DNA from: Paenibacillus campinasensis
GTDB taxonomy: Bacteria > Bacillota > Bacilli > Paenibacillales > Paenibacillaceae
Assembly (NCBI RefSeq): GCF_002272015.1
Contig: NZ_NPBY01000030.1
Span: forward strand, 202,719 to 266,718
DNA: 64,000 nt
Direction of reading: 5' to 3'
Shown here: positions 42,985-53,400 of the stretch, in pieces
How positions within the stretch are numbered: position 1 is the first letter of the stretch
Layout: the number at the start of each line of letters is the position of its first letter
Made by a program: the position numbers and the translations under genes
Notes under the pieces: model-generated
The model's database searches: none
What the model was told of the DNA's origin: nothing
The model's input: only the letters and a program-made list of their open reading frames with translations

Positions 42985-44563
42985 TTTTTTGACTCAATGT
43001 CGCTCGCTTGAGCAGATTGTGGGCAAGCGAAAGCCACCCTACCTCCGTGCTCACTTTCGGCAAGCCTCGAAGCAGGAATCGCCGGAATCCTCGGTTGTTT
43101 TTCATTTGTCCGAACACACTCTCAACCTCAATCATGCGCCGGATGGATAACTCTCGTCCTTCCTCGCTCCGAAGCTTCTTTCTTGCTTCTGCCTTGTAGC
43201 GAAGAAAGGTCATGCTCACCTCGATCTCTCGGTTCCTGTTCGTTTTACTGCATCTTTCTCTGAATGGACAGCCCTCACAGTCAGCACTCCGATAATGGCG
43301 TACCTGTTGCTCATATCCGTTTTCGTTCTTTTTCTTGCGCTCTCGCAGGAAGTGGAGCGTGCGGCCATTCGGACACAACCAAGTATCGGACTCCTGCTGG
43401 TAAGTCCAGTTGTCGATCTTGCTGATGTCTTGCTTCCACTTCTTCGAATTTTCTTTATGAAAGGTGTTATATTTGACAAGCGCCTCGCAATCTTCCTGCT
43501 CCAAGCGCGCGTAATTTTCTTCGCTGCCGTAACCAGCGTCCGCAATGATGGTCTTCGGCAACTTACCCAACATTTCTTTTACTTTCTCTAGATGGGGAAT
43601 GAGGCAGCGCGTGTCCGTCGGTCGTTGGTGCAAGGAGTAGCCGACGATAAATTGGTTTTCCGTACCGATCTGAACATTGTATCCTGGCTTAAGTTGGCCG
43701 TTTCGCATATGGTCTTCTTTCATTCGCATGAAGGTTGCATCCGGGTCAGTCTTACTGTAGCTGTTACGGTCGCCCAGCAGTTTCCGTTGAAGCTCATACT
43801 TATGCTTGCGGGGAAGTAGATCCTTGCGCAGAAGGCGGACGGCTTTCTTCACTGGTTTGTTTTTCGGTTCATGCTGTAGCTTTTGCTCCAATTTCGCAAC
43901 GGCCTTCTCCAGCTTAGCGCTGGTCAGTTCGTTGGACTCGCCCAGTTCAGCCAGGTCCTCGCCCGCATGAGCCGCTTCTTCCAGCAGTTCCTGCTCCTCA
44001 ATCTCGGTGAAGAGCGATTTTACTTTCTCCTCAAGTTTCGCCCGTTGCTTGACAACGGATTTCCCCCAGACAAACGTATAGCGGTTGGCATTCGCCTCGA
44101 TCTTGGTACCGTCGACGAAGTAATGCTCTAGCTTAATGTAGCCCTCTTCCACAAGCAGTTCCAACACAGCCGTGAATACTTTTTCGAGAACGTCTTTCAT
44201 CCGCTCTGAGCGGAATCGGTTTATGGTGCGGAAGTCCGGGCGTTGCCGGGCGGCAAGCCACATGAAGGGGATGTTCTCCCTCACAGCCTTCGCAATTTGA
44301 CGGGATGAATAGATCCGTTGGCTGTAGGCGTAAATGATGATCTTCGTCATGAGTTTGGGGTGGAAGCTAGGACGACCGCCTCCAGAGTAGGCGGCCTCGA
44401 AGATCTTGTCGTCGATTCGGTTGACGGCATCGTTGATGATGCGAACGACGTGATTTTGTGGAATATCTTCCTCAAGGTCCATTGGCAGAAACAGTTGGTC
44501 CATGGTATATTGAATGTACAAAGAAACCTCTCCTTTAGGGAAATGTTTGGGTGGTACCTTCAT
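42953..44563 (-). CDS. IS1182-family transposase
   Basis: 536 residues. The N-terminal DUF772 domain (VRIINDAVNRIDD, GGGRPSFHPKLMTKIIIYAYSQRIYSSRQIAKA) is followed by a DDE core: FVDGTKIEANANRYTFVWGKS (first Asp), TIIADAGYGSEENY (second Asp), and the C-terminal Glu region MIEVESVFGQMKNNRGFRRFLLRG. A zinc-type CxxC patch lies in between (CEGCPFRERC). The reading frame is intact, so it may be active. The start at 44563 may be internal: AGGTACC... upstream is weak, while ATG choices after GGAGAGGTTTC (about 44518) are possible. Confidence 0.92.
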   Translation of the reverse strand: MKVPPKHFPKGEVSLYIQYTMDQLFLPMDLEEDIPQNHVVRIINDAVNRIDDKIFEAAYSGGGRPSFHPKLMTKIIIYAYSQRIYSSRQIAKAVRENIPFMWLAARQRPDFRTINRFRSERMKDVLEKVFTAVLELLVEEGYIKLEHYFVDGTKIEANANRYTFVWGKSVVKQRAKLEEKVKSLFTEIEEQELLEEAAHAGEDLAELGESNELTSAKLEKAVAKLEQKLQHEPKNKPVKKAVRLLRKDLLPRKHKYELQRKLLGDRNSYSKTDPDATFMRMKEDHMRNGQLKPGYNVQIGTENQFIVGYSLHQRPTDTRCLIPHLEKVKEMLGKLPKTIIADAGYGSEENYARLEQEDCEALVKYNTFHKENSKKWKQDISKIDNWTYQQESDTWLCPNGRTLHFLRERKKKNENGYEQQVRHYRSADCEGCPFRERCSKTNRNREIEVSMTFLRYKAEARKKLRSEEGRELSIRRMIEVESVFGQMKNNRGFRRFLLRGLPKVSTEVGWLSLAHNLLKRATLSQKIENGRSGIDS

Positions 44564-44723
44564 TTTACCAAAGAGAGGTTTCTTTTTGTTTTACAAATTA
44601 AAGAAGGAGCTGTCCCTCAGTCATCTACGATGACTTTTGAGACAGCCCCTTATGCTTTTGTTCGTTCAATCGAAGGAAAACAAGGACCAGGCCGGGTTAT
44701 GATAAGTTCAAGGAGTGATACAG

Positions 44724-45479
44724 ATGGCGATATTGGAAGCAACCCAAATTCATAAAAGCTACGGAAATAAATTCAACAAACAGGAGGTGTTGCGAGGAAT
44801 CGACCTTCGCGTGGAGAAGGGCGAATTTGTCAGCATTATGGGCGCATCCGGTTCCGGAAAGACCACCCTGCTGAACGTGCTGTCCTCCATCGATAAGGTG
44901 AGCCTTGGCAGCATCAAGATCGAAGGAAAAGATTTTACCGGCATGAAGGAGAAGGAGCTGGCTGAATTTCGGAAGCAGCATCTGGGGTTTATTTTTCAGG
45001 ATTACAACCTGCTCGACACACTCACCGTGAAGGAAAATGTGCTGCTTCCTTTATCCATCATGAAGGTATCGAAGAAGGAAGCGGATCAGAAGTTCCAGCA
45101 GATCGCCTCCGAGCTTGGGATCTACGAGATCGCGAGCAAGTATCCGAATGAAATATCCGGCGGACAGAAGCAGCGTACCTCGGCCGCACGGGCGTTCATC
45201 CATGATCCGAGCATTATTTTTGCGGATGAGCCGACCGGGGCACTCGATTCCAAATCCGCTTCGGATCTCTTGAACAAGCTGAGCGAGCTGAACCGAAAGA
45301 TCAACGCCACCATCATTATGGTCACGCATGATCCGGTGGCCGCCAGCTACTGCAGCCGGGTCGTGTTTATTAAAGACGGTCAAATCTACACCCAGCTGAA
45401 CAAGGGCGAGGAAACGCGCCAGCACTTCTTCAACGATATTATCCGTACCCAGGGCGTATTGGGCGGTGTCCAGGCATGA
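44724..45479 (+). CDS. Bce-type ABC transporter ATP-binding protein (BceA-like)
   Basis: 251 residues. Walker A GASGSGKT at 40-47, signature ISGGQKQR at 144-151, Walker B IIFADEP at 164-170, and the switch His in MVTHDP. It pairs with the large permease immediately downstream (ATGA overlap at 45476-45479). The start is ATG 44724 with AAGGAG eight bases upstream. Only 74 bp remain between the IS end and this start, so the native promoter, which in Bce modules lies just before this gene, may be cut or replaced. Confidence 0.92.
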   Translation: MAILEATQIHKSYGNKFNKQEVLRGIDLRVEKGEFVSIMGASGSGKTTLLNVLSSIDKVSLGSIKIEGKDFTGMKEKELAEFRKQHLGFIFQDYNLLDTLTVKENVLLPLSIMKVSKKEADQKFQQIASELGIYEIASKYPNEISGGQKQRTSAARAFIHDPSIIFADEPTGALDSKSASDLLNKLSELNRKINATIIMVTHDPVAASYCSRVVFIKDGQIYTQLNKGEETRQHFFNDIIRTQGVLGGVQA

Positions 45480-47413
45480 ATCTCAACTACATCATCTTCC
45501 GGAACTTGAAAAAGAATATAAAGAACTATTATCTCTACGTCTTTGCGCTGATCTTCAGTGTGGCGCTCTATTTCTCTTTTGTCACCCTGCAATATGACCC
45601 GGCTATGGAAGAGTACAAGGGCTCCATCAAAGGGGCCGCGGCGCTTGGAGCCTCGTCAGTGCTGTTGGTAGCCATCGTTGCCGTCTTTCTGCTGTATGCG
45701 AACACGATCTTTATTAAACGCCGCAGCAAGGAAATCGGCCTGTTTCAACTGATCGGCCTGACCAAGGGGCGGATCTTCCGAATCCTAAGCAGCGAGAATC
45801 TGATATTGTACTTCAGCTCCATACTGATCGGGATATTTCTGGGCTTCTCCTTTTCCAGACTGATTCTGATGATATTGTTCAAATTGGTCGGGCTGGAGGC
45901 ACAGGCCACGCTCTCTTTCTCATCCGGCGCCCTGAGGCAGACACTGATTGTGTTCGGCTGCATCTATCTGCTCATTATGCTGATGAACTACATGTTCATT
46001 AAGGGGCAGAGCATTCTCTCCCTGTTCCGGGTCGTATCCACGGCGGAGATCAGGGTGAAAAGAATGTCCGTGCTGGAGATCCTCATCGGTCTGCTCGGCA
46101 TGGTGATGATTCTGGCAGGATACTACGTGTCCTCCATCCTGTTCTCAGGTAAGCTTACAGGCACCACCGAGCTGTTCGCCACGATGATCTTCATTCTCGG
46201 CTCGGTCATTATCGGCACCTATTTGTTCTACAAGGGGTCGGTCAGCTTTATTTTTAATGCCATTCGCAAAAGCAAAGGCGGTTACCTGTCACTGAACCAC
46301 GTATTATCCCTGTCGTCGATCATGTTCCGGATGAAATCGAACGCCCTGCTGCTCACCATCATTACGACCGTATCCGCGCTGGCCATCGGCCTGCTGTCGC
46401 TTAGCTATATTGCCTATTACTCAACAGAGCAGTCCGCTCGGCACAGCGTACCGAATCATTTCTCCGTACTGCTGCCCGAGGATGCGGCCAAGTTTACACA
46501 AGCGCTGAATGGGGAGAACATTGAATATACTGAGACGCGGCGGGACGTGATTCAGATCGAGGCTGACGTTGCCGGCATTGTAGGCTCAGATCTCGGGGAA
46601 GAATTCGGCAATACGATGATCCTCCCTGTCGTGAGCGACCATCAGGTGGAAGGGGTTGACGTATCCCCTGAAGAGACGCTGTTTACCGGCTCGAACAATG
46701 CCCTGAACCAGTTCATGTCACTGCGTTCCACAGGTCAGATCGAGCTGAGGGGGCTGACTCTGTCCATTCCTCAACAACTGGTTGGAGTGGACAAGGACGC
46801 GGTCGTATCCCAGTATTTCTCGCTCGGTCTGCCCACCGCCATCGTGGACCAAAGCATCTATGCGCAGCTGGCTCAAGATCTGGACCCCAAGCTCCAGTCC
46901 AAAAGCTCCGTGTATATCGGGATCGATATTCCCGATGCTTCCATGCTGGGGAAGGCTGACGCGATATTTCATGACCTCGGCTTCTCGGAACAATCAGGTT
47001 ACATGTCCCAGCCGGCGTTGATATTCGACCAGAAAAGCAGTATGGGGCTGATCATGTTCATCGTCGGTTTCCTGGGGCTGACCTTCCTCATCACCTCGGG
47101 CTGTATTCTATACTTCAAGCAAATGGACGAAGGCGAAGAGGAGAAACCGAACTATACCATTCTGCGAAAGCTCGGCTTCACCCAAGGCAATCTGCTGCGC
47201 GGCATTCAGATCAAGCAATTGTTCAACTTCGGTATCCCGCTGATCGTCGGGCTGTTGCACAGCTACTTCGCCGTGAAGTCCGGCTGGTTCCTCTTCGGAA
47301 CCGAGCTGTGGACGCCGATGGTAATCGTTATGCTGCTGTACACCGCGCTGTATTCGATCTTCGGCTTCCTGTCGGTGCTGTATTACAAACGATTGATTAA
47401 AGAATCGCTGTGA
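45476..47413 (+). CDS. Bce-type ABC transporter permease (BceB-like, FtsX fold)
   Basis: 645 residues with the diagnostic Bce layout: ten helices and a large extracellular domain (about 320-530) between helices 7 and 8. The start ([32 protein letters not shown]) and [22 protein letters not shown] are typical of this group. The extracellular domain recognises the peptide-lipid complex, and the protein signals to the BceS-like kinase. The ATG overlaps the ATPase stop codon. A terminator follows at 47433-47467. Confidence 0.92.
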   Translation: MNLNYIIFRNLKKNIKNYYLYVFALIFSVALYFSFVTLQYDPAMEEYKGSIKGAAALGASSVLLVAIVAVFLLYANTIFIKRRSKEIGLFQLIGLTKGRIFRILSSENLILYFSSILIGIFLGFSFSRLILMILFKLVGLEAQATLSFSSGALRQTLIVFGCIYLLIMLMNYMFIKGQSILSLFRVVSTAEIRVKRMSVLEILIGLLGMVMILAGYYVSSILFSGKLTGTTELFATMIFILGSVIIGTYLFYKGSVSFIFNAIRKSKGGYLSLNHVLSLSSIMFRMKSNALLLTIITTVSALAIGLLSLSYIAYYSTEQSARHSVPNHFSVLLPEDAAKFTQALNGENIEYTETRRDVIQIEADVAGIVGSDLGEEFGNTMILPVVSDHQVEGVDVSPEETLFTGSNNALNQFMSLRSTGQIELRGLTLSIPQQLVGVDKDAVVSQYFSLGLPTAIVDQSIYAQLAQDLDPKLQSKSSVYIGIDIPDASMLGKADAIFHDLGFSEQSGYMSQPALIFDQKSSMGLIMFIVGFLGLTFLITSGCILYFKQMDEGEEEKPNYTILRKLGFTQGNLLRGIQIKQLFNFGIPLIVGLLHSYFAVKSGWFLFGTELWTPMVIVMLLYTALYSIFGFLSVLYYKRLIKESL

Positions 47414-47432
47414 TCCAATAGCTATACAGCGT

Positions 47433-47467
47433 GAGGGGATTCGTCGCTTACATCGATGAATCTCCTC
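47433..47467. terminator. Terminator after the Bce-type permease
   Basis: GAGGGGATTC ... GAATCTCCTC, followed by GTTATATTTTATA. Confidence 0.6.
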
Positions 47468-47528
47468 GTTATATTTTATATCCGGGAGCACTCCAGTGAA
47501 GACGGTCCCCCTTAGATTTCATTCCGGA

Positions 47529-48455
47529 CTAAAGTTCAAATGACCTGCTCGTAATTCGTACGTCAGGATTCCATGCTTTAAGCTCTAAACCACGCTCTTT
47601 CTTCATCCCTGATATATGCAGGGACTCAATGTTGGGAAAGTAATCCTTCAGCCCGATGAAATCCACCTGCACATTACATAAGATAAAGTCGATATGCTTG
47701 ACGTGTTCCAGTCCACCGATCTCCGTGAGATTCATCTCTTGTTTGCAGCTGTTCACGATTAATGCTTCGACTCTCTCAAAGGTCCTTAATGTCCGTAAAT
47801 CAAGCTTATTACAGCTATCCACAACCAGCCTTTTTATATTGCTGTTATCCCCTATGAAGCGTTCAAGACTTCGACACCTGATGACACTGATATAATCCAG
47901 CGCCGGGATATTGGCCATATCTCCTAATTCTGTGAATTTGCATCTCTTGAACGATATCCTTTCGGCTGTGACTTTACTCCACTCCGAGAAATCATTCTCT
48001 TTTGAACAATAGATATCTGCGCTTTTGAGTTGTTTGCATCCTGCGACGGATAATAAATCCTCGGCTCGCTCTACATACAGATCAATATGTTTTATATTTG
48101 TTTGAACAAGCTGAGATAGATCCCTTCGCCGATTGCGATACGTTTGAATTTGAATATACTCCCCCTTACTAAACCACTCAATTCCTTCTAAAGATTGAAT
48201 GTATTGTCCGTACACAGACAGGCTCCTCAAATTCGTAAAAGCTCTCAATACGTTCAAATTATTTAAGGATGAGTTATAGTTTATGGTCAGATGCTCAATT
48301 TGATCCAGGTTCTGCACGTGTTGCAGATGCTGAATGAACGCCTCCACATCGATTTCCTCGTTTGATGGATTGCTCATTTTCAGACTGTCGTATTGTTCGT
48401 CTACATTCGTGATTTCTGTAAATTTGGCTTCGTCTACTACAAGCTCCTGGGACAT
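47529..48455 (-). CDS. Leucine-rich-repeat-like protein of unknown function
   Basis: 308 residues without signal peptide or membrane helix. From about residue 55 there are irregular LRR-type units (IEHLTINYNSSLNNLNVLRAF, LRSLSVYGQYIQSLEGIEWF, IKHIDLYV, LKSADIYC, IKRLVVDSCNKLDLRTLRTF, VEALIVNSC, VKHIDFILC, IESLHISG), with an L-x-x-L-x-(I/V) strand every 20-25 residues. It is probably a cytoplasmic solenoid for protein binding. The start is ATG 48455 with GAGAGAGGTG upstream. No operon partners. Confidence 0.65.
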   Translation of the reverse strand: MSQELVVDEAKFTEITNVDEQYDSLKMSNPSNEEIDVEAFIQHLQHVQNLDQIEHLTINYNSSLNNLNVLRAFTNLRSLSVYGQYIQSLEGIEWFSKGEYIQIQTYRNRRRDLSQLVQTNIKHIDLYVERAEDLLSVAGCKQLKSADIYCSKENDFSEWSKVTAERISFKRCKFTELGDMANIPALDYISVIRCRSLERFIGDNSNIKRLVVDSCNKLDLRTLRTFERVEALIVNSCKQEMNLTEIGGLEHVKHIDFILCNVQVDFIGLKDYFPNIESLHISGMKKERGLELKAWNPDVRITSRSFEL

Positions 48456-48714
48456 TTCTATTCACCTCTCTCTAGATACTCTTCTGCGTTACCCTCTCTA
48501 TAACACTTCAAAAATATCTTAATAATCTGTTTCATGGGCATACTCTTCTATATTTTACAAGCAAATCATGTCCACCCGTTGGATCAACCGCCTGATTTTA
48601 TACGACTTCCCCGAACGGAGCATTCAACTTACCGTCAATCGATCTATCGATTCATGTCTTATATATATATCGGAGGTAATGGATTCGAATTGACATAACT
48701 TCCATGCCGACGGC
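48456..48714. other. Intergenic stretch with a possible gene remnant
   Basis: No complete gene. A 41-codon open frame from an ATG near 48567 reads STRWINRLILYDFPERSIQL and could be a decayed piece of the remnant that follows, but there is no ribosome site and no family match. Confidence 0.25.
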
Positions 48715-49047
48715 ATGAGCGAAGGAAATTACGAGCTTGAAGACGTGATCTACGCTGAAGGCACTATTAAAAAATGAACATTCTGCTTATCGGCAAACTG
48801 CTCGCTTCCTGGTTCGGGGATAAAGTCAACGCTTTCCCGCACAAGTTCACGCTCACTGTTAAGGTGTATTGGGAAGGTTCTAAAAGACCGTTTAAGCTGG
48901 ATAAGAACGCGAAGCCCCTCACGGTGAAGCCATACAAGGCCAGAATTTAAAGAAGACAATTCCGGCCTATATAAATTGGACAGTGAGGGCAATGTCATCA
49001 AACATTATATTAAAGAGCTGGGGATGACAATTCCCGTAAAGTCATGA
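48715..49047 (+). pseudogene. Decayed gene fragment, three frames
   Basis: Three consecutive frames give protein-like sequence: SEGNYELEDVIYAEGTIKK, then from ATG 48774 LLIGKLLASWFGDKVNAFPH and KVYWEGSKRPFKLDKNAKPL, then FKEDNSGLYKLDSEGNVIKH ending at TGA 49047. No ribosome site and no recognised family. It may be the end of a secreted or metabolic protein disrupted by two frameshifts. A terminator follows directly, which supports a former gene end. Confidence 0.4.
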
Positions 49048-49057
49048 TCTCGATTGA

Positions 49058-49094
49058 AAAAGTGCCCGTAAGATCTCCATCTTACGGGCACTTT
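49058..49094. terminator. Bidirectional terminator hairpin
   Basis: AAAGTGCCCGTAAGAT-ctc-CATCTTACGGGCACTTT, with an A tract before and T-rich sequence after. Confidence 0.85.
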
Positions 49095-49175
49095 CGTTCG
49101 TTCCGATTCGGCCTCCTGTACGGAATAGAGGCATAGTCATAAGGCTGCTTACCTTCCCTTATGTTCTTGCCCTGG

Positions 49176-50237
49176 TTATTCTTCAGGCGCTCCAGCGGCC
49201 TCCCAGCGGCGGATCTCTTCACGGACCCTTGGCGCGACCTCGGTTCCAAGCAGCTCTATTGCGTTCATTACATCATCATGCGGCATCGTTCCGACAGGCA
49301 CATGAAGCATGAAGCGGGTAATGCCGACATGCTTGCGGAGGTGGATGATCTTCTGGGCTACCAGTTCGGGATCCCCTACATAAAGTGCTCCCTCAAAGCT
49401 TCGTGCAGCGTCAAATCTGCCGCGATCATAATAGCCCCAGCCGCGCTCCCGCCCCAGCACATTCATACATACCTGGGTGGATGGGAAGAACTTGTCCGCA
49501 GCCGCCTCTGTTTCCGCCCCTACAAACCCGTGGGAGTGCGATGCGACAGGCAGCTTCGCCGGATCATGGCCGGCATGCGCAGCCGCTTCCTTGTACAGCT
49601 TAACAAGAGGGGCAAACTGAAGCGGGCTTCCTCCAATGATCGCCAGCACCAGCGGCAATCCAAGCAATCCTGCACGAATGACCGATTCCGTGTTGCCCCC
49701 GCTGCCGACCCATACGGGCAGCGGTTGCTGAACCGGACGCGGATAGATGCCCAGGTTATGAATCGGCGGACGATGCTTGCCGGACCATGTGACCTTCTCC
49801 GACTCCCGGAGCTTCAAAAGCAGGTCCAGCTTTTCATCAAAAAGCTCGTCATAATTATTCAGATCATAGCCGAACAATGGGAAGGACTCAATAAACGAGC
49901 CGCGCCCTGCCATAATCTCTGCACGTCCGTTCGAAATAGCATCCAGGGTGGCAAAATCCTGAAACACACGAACCGGGTCATCCGATGACAGCACGGTAAC
50001 CGCACTGGTTAAGCGAATATATTTGGTCATTGACGCTGCTGCTGCCAGCACCATCGCTGGAGAAGAGGCCGCATAATCCTTGCGATGATGTTCTCCTACT
50101 CCGTATACATCAAGTCCTACCTGATCGGCGAGGACGATCTCCTCTACAACCTCGCGAATTCGCTGATCGTGACTCATCACCTCTCCAGTCACGGGGTCCG
50201 GCCATGTCTCTACAAACGAACTGATTCCGATCTCCAT
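49176..50237 (-). CDS. LLM-class flavin-dependent oxidoreductase
   Basis: 353 residues of the bacterial-luciferase-like fold: GISSFVETWPDP at the start, VYGVGEHHRKDYAASSPAMVLAA, IRLTSAVTVLSSDDPVRVFQDFATLDAISNGRAEIMAGRGSF, and PVWVGSGG. It resembles the FMN- or F420-binding monooxygenase-like proteins that oxidise small organic compounds; substrate unknown. The start is ATG 50237 with GGAGGGAATAGG; the frame from 50288 has no such site. It is a single gene. Confidence 0.88.
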   Translation of the reverse strand: MEIGISSFVETWPDPVTGEVMSHDQRIREVVEEIVLADQVGLDVYGVGEHHRKDYAASSPAMVLAAAASMTKYIRLTSAVTVLSSDDPVRVFQDFATLDAISNGRAEIMAGRGSFIESFPLFGYDLNNYDELFDEKLDLLLKLRESEKVTWSGKHRPPIHNLGIYPRPVQQPLPVWVGSGGNTESVIRAGLLGLPLVLAIIGGSPLQFAPLVKLYKEAAAHAGHDPAKLPVASHSHGFVGAETEAAADKFFPSTQVCMNVLGRERGWGYYDRGRFDAARSFEGALYVGDPELVAQKIIHLRKHVGITRFMLHVPVGTMPHDDVMNAIELLGTEVAPRVREEIRRWEAAGAPEE

Positions 50238-50370
50238 CCTATTCCCTCCATTAATCATGATGTCCATCATGCCTTTTTGCCTGTTCATCTGCTCAGGTCA
50301 TCGAAAATTTAAATGTCATATATCTTTATATTGAACCTTCTACGTAAGATTTTCAAGTTCTTATATGACA

Positions 50371-50406
50371 AGAAGGGAAGCCCCGTCGAAAAGGGCTTCC
50401 CTTCTT
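50371..50406. terminator. Terminator hairpin between the LPXTG gene and the LLM gene
   Basis: AAGGGAAGCCC-cgtcgaaaa-GGGCTTCCCTTCTT. It lies downstream of the minus-strand surface-protein gene and upstream of the LLM start. Confidence 0.75.
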
Positions 50407-50496
50407 CACTCTACACCTGCACAAATTTCTCGATGTTCGTGTCCGGAGGCATCGTGCTTAGCATGTCCATCCGTAACAAGTGCACAGGTTCACACC

Positions 50497-53400
50497 TTAT
50501 ATCTTCTTTCTCCGAATCAGGATCAGTCCAGCCAGCAGCAGCAACACCCCTGCAAGCATATAATTGTACATATTCGTTGCAGTATTAGGCAGCTTGCTGC
50601 CCGTAACCTTACTCTCGTCTGCCGAACTGCTGTTACTTCCTTCAGTCGTTTCTTCAGAGGCTGTCATGCTGCCGGATTCTGCCGATTCACCAGAGCCTTC
50701 AGCACCGCCTGTGCCTACCGATTCTCCATAGTCTGGAGAGGACGGCATCTCTGGCTCTGGAGAGGACGAGTTGTCCGAATTCCAATCTCCGGCATCCGGT
50801 TCACTTGGAGTGCCTGGAGTCGAACCCTCATTTGGATCTCCTGGCAATCCTGGAAGCTCCTCATTTCCACCGCCAATGACGATGTCTTCCGACGGCCGTT
50901 CTGGTTCATTCAGGTTATCCCCAATGACCTCGGCCACGTTTCGAATCGTCTGGCCCGGTTGACCCGCGGCCAGTTGAACACGGAACACCAGCGTGTGCCA
51001 ATTCATATCCGTAATCGTGCCGAATCTTCCGGTTACCGTTCCTTGTGTGTAATGGCCGTTGTCTCCATCTTCGGCGTCCGTTACGGACACTCCGTCAACA
51101 ATCAAGGAACCCGGCACATACTCCAAACCTGCTGGAAGCGTATCCGTGATGACCAGATTCGTAATATGACTGTTCACTGCCGTGTTGCGAACCCGAATCG
51201 TATATTCGATGAAATCTCCAATCCGAATGCCATCTCTGTTCAGATCCACGGCCACAGCCGTTTTCTCTGTCTCCAGCACCGGGGATGGTATCACAACTGG
51301 TGGCTCCACTGGCGGAGTGACCGGTGGTGGAATCTCCACTGGCGGCTCTACTGGTGGCTCTACCGGCGGTTCCACCGACGGTTCCACCGGAGGCTCCACT
51401 GGCGGCTCCTCTTCGACCACGAACTTCTCTGTTGGCGTGCTTGGAGCATCGATATTACCGCCTATAATCGTTGCCGTGTTCTCAATAATCTGACCGCCGT
51501 ATCCGGCTTGAATCACGGCGTGGAACTCCAGCGTGCGCCAGTCCATATCCCGGACGTCTCCAAAGGAGCCGTACACTTCGCGTGATACCGAATGGCCAGC
51601 ATCCTCATCTTGCTCATCCGAGACGGAAGCACCGTTCACCTTCAAACTGCCCGGTACGAATTCCAAGCCTGCTGGCAGTACATCGGTCACTCTCAGATCC
51701 TCCAGATACGTATCATTCACGACCGCTCTGGTCCGAATCGTATACACTACGGTATCTCCAACCTCATATGTCGTTTTGCCTGCCTCCAAATTGGTTGCAA
51801 GCTTCTCGGATTCAAGCTGCGGATGACGCGGATAGACCTTGACCTCGTGCCTTGGTCTATGAGGCGAACTTACATTGTCTCCGCCCACTTGTGCAATGTT
51901 GATAATATCCTTGCCTGCCTGGCCCGGCTCAACCTTCACCTGGAACGTCACCGTATGCCATGCGGTATCTGTGACGTCACCGAACTCACCCATAACTCGG
52001 CCGTTCACATAATGTCCAGCGTCATCGCCTTCGGTATCGGTCACTGCAACACCATCTACGGTCAGGCTGCCTGGCACGTACTCCAGTCCGGCCGGAATCG
52101 TATCGGAGATCGTGAGATTCCTCACCACGCTATCCTCAATCGTATTCCGCGTCTGGATCGTGTACTCCAGTGTGTCGCCTACTTCCGGATTAGCTGCATC
52201 TGTGTTGCCTGCTGCTTTTTCCACCAGAGTCGCTGACTTCTCCGACTCCAATACAGGAGCTCTATACTCGACTGTTGTTGTCACTTCATTAGACTCGGTC
52301 GTCTCATCCTCACCTGTCAGCAAGTTTTTGTAGCCGATCGTAGCTACATTGGCCGCAGACTCACCGGCATGACTTGATAATGCTCTTACTTTGAATTGAA
52401 CGGTGATGCCATCCGGCAAATTGGTGGTGTTCGGTAAGTCACCAAGCTGAATAACGACCTTATCCCCATCATAATGCCCGGCATCCTGATCGTCTGCATC
52501 CGTTAAATCACCGGCATCTGGACCGCTCACAATCTTCATCGAACCCGGGACGTATTCCGTTCCCTCAGGAATCGCGTCCTCGAAGACCGTGTCTGCCGCG
52601 ATGTCTCCACCGTTATTTTTAACCGTCACTTTATAGGTCAGTTCATCCCCGACAAATACTTGTCCTTCAGGGGAAACCGACTTCTCTGCAACCACGCAAG
52701 GCTCCGTTCCGAGGAAGATATCATCCAGGAAGTTACCTGCGCCTAAACTGCCACCTGCCGTTTGAACAGCCTCAAATCCAAACCTTGTCATGGTCTGACC
52801 TGCCGGGACGGTATACGTTCCCATATAGGTTTCCCATGCCGTATTTCCTGTCGACATTTGAGTTTGTACAATGGTGTCGTAAGGATTGCTCGTTACTGGC
52901 CCGATACGGACTTGCATCGTATCAACGCCTTGGCGACCCATGTGAGACAAGCGCCAATAGATGGTTTGCCCAGGAGTTGTCTCCACATCCTGATACAACA
53001 ACCCATTGTCAAATGCATTTAGCTCCGCATAGCGGTTTCCATCAGGTGGCGGAGGAAAATTCCTTACTCCACCGGCTGGATAGTTTCGTACATAATCCCA
53101 AATTTCAATAAGATAAGGACCTTGGCTATTATCCGTTGTGTTCCAGCCCGGAACTTCATCTGCATAAAACATGAAGGAGTTGTTATAAGATCCTACCGCC
53201 GGGCCTTCTTCAAAACTACCATTGATCAAAGCTACAGGTCTTGCGCAAGCATCGATGGCAGGTCTCTCAACAATGTCCGTTGTTACTTCATTGGACTCGG
53301 TCGTCACATCCTCACCTGTGAGCAAATTCTTGTAACCAATCGTCGCTTTATTAGCCGCAAACTCTCCGGCATGGCCTGCCAAGGCTTTCACTTTAAATTG

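Larger units (their letters stand above)
42879..44649. mobile_element. IS1182-family insertion sequence
   Basis: The element of about 1.77 kb has terminal inverted repeats GGAGCTGTCTCAAAAG (42879-42894) and, inverted, GGGGCTGTCTCAAAAG (44634-44649), 15 of 16 identical. It contains one transposase on the minus strand, a terminator hairpin after it, and a hairpin at the right end (44607-44649) made from an inner inverted copy of the repeat. No target-site duplication is visible. It is inserted at the 3' end of a Bce-type kinase gene, between kinase and ABC transporter. Confidence 0.85.

Noticed and set aside
42875..44653. Target-site duplication flanking the IS
   Set aside because: Bases just outside the inverted repeats (CGAC on the left, TTAT on the right) do not match.
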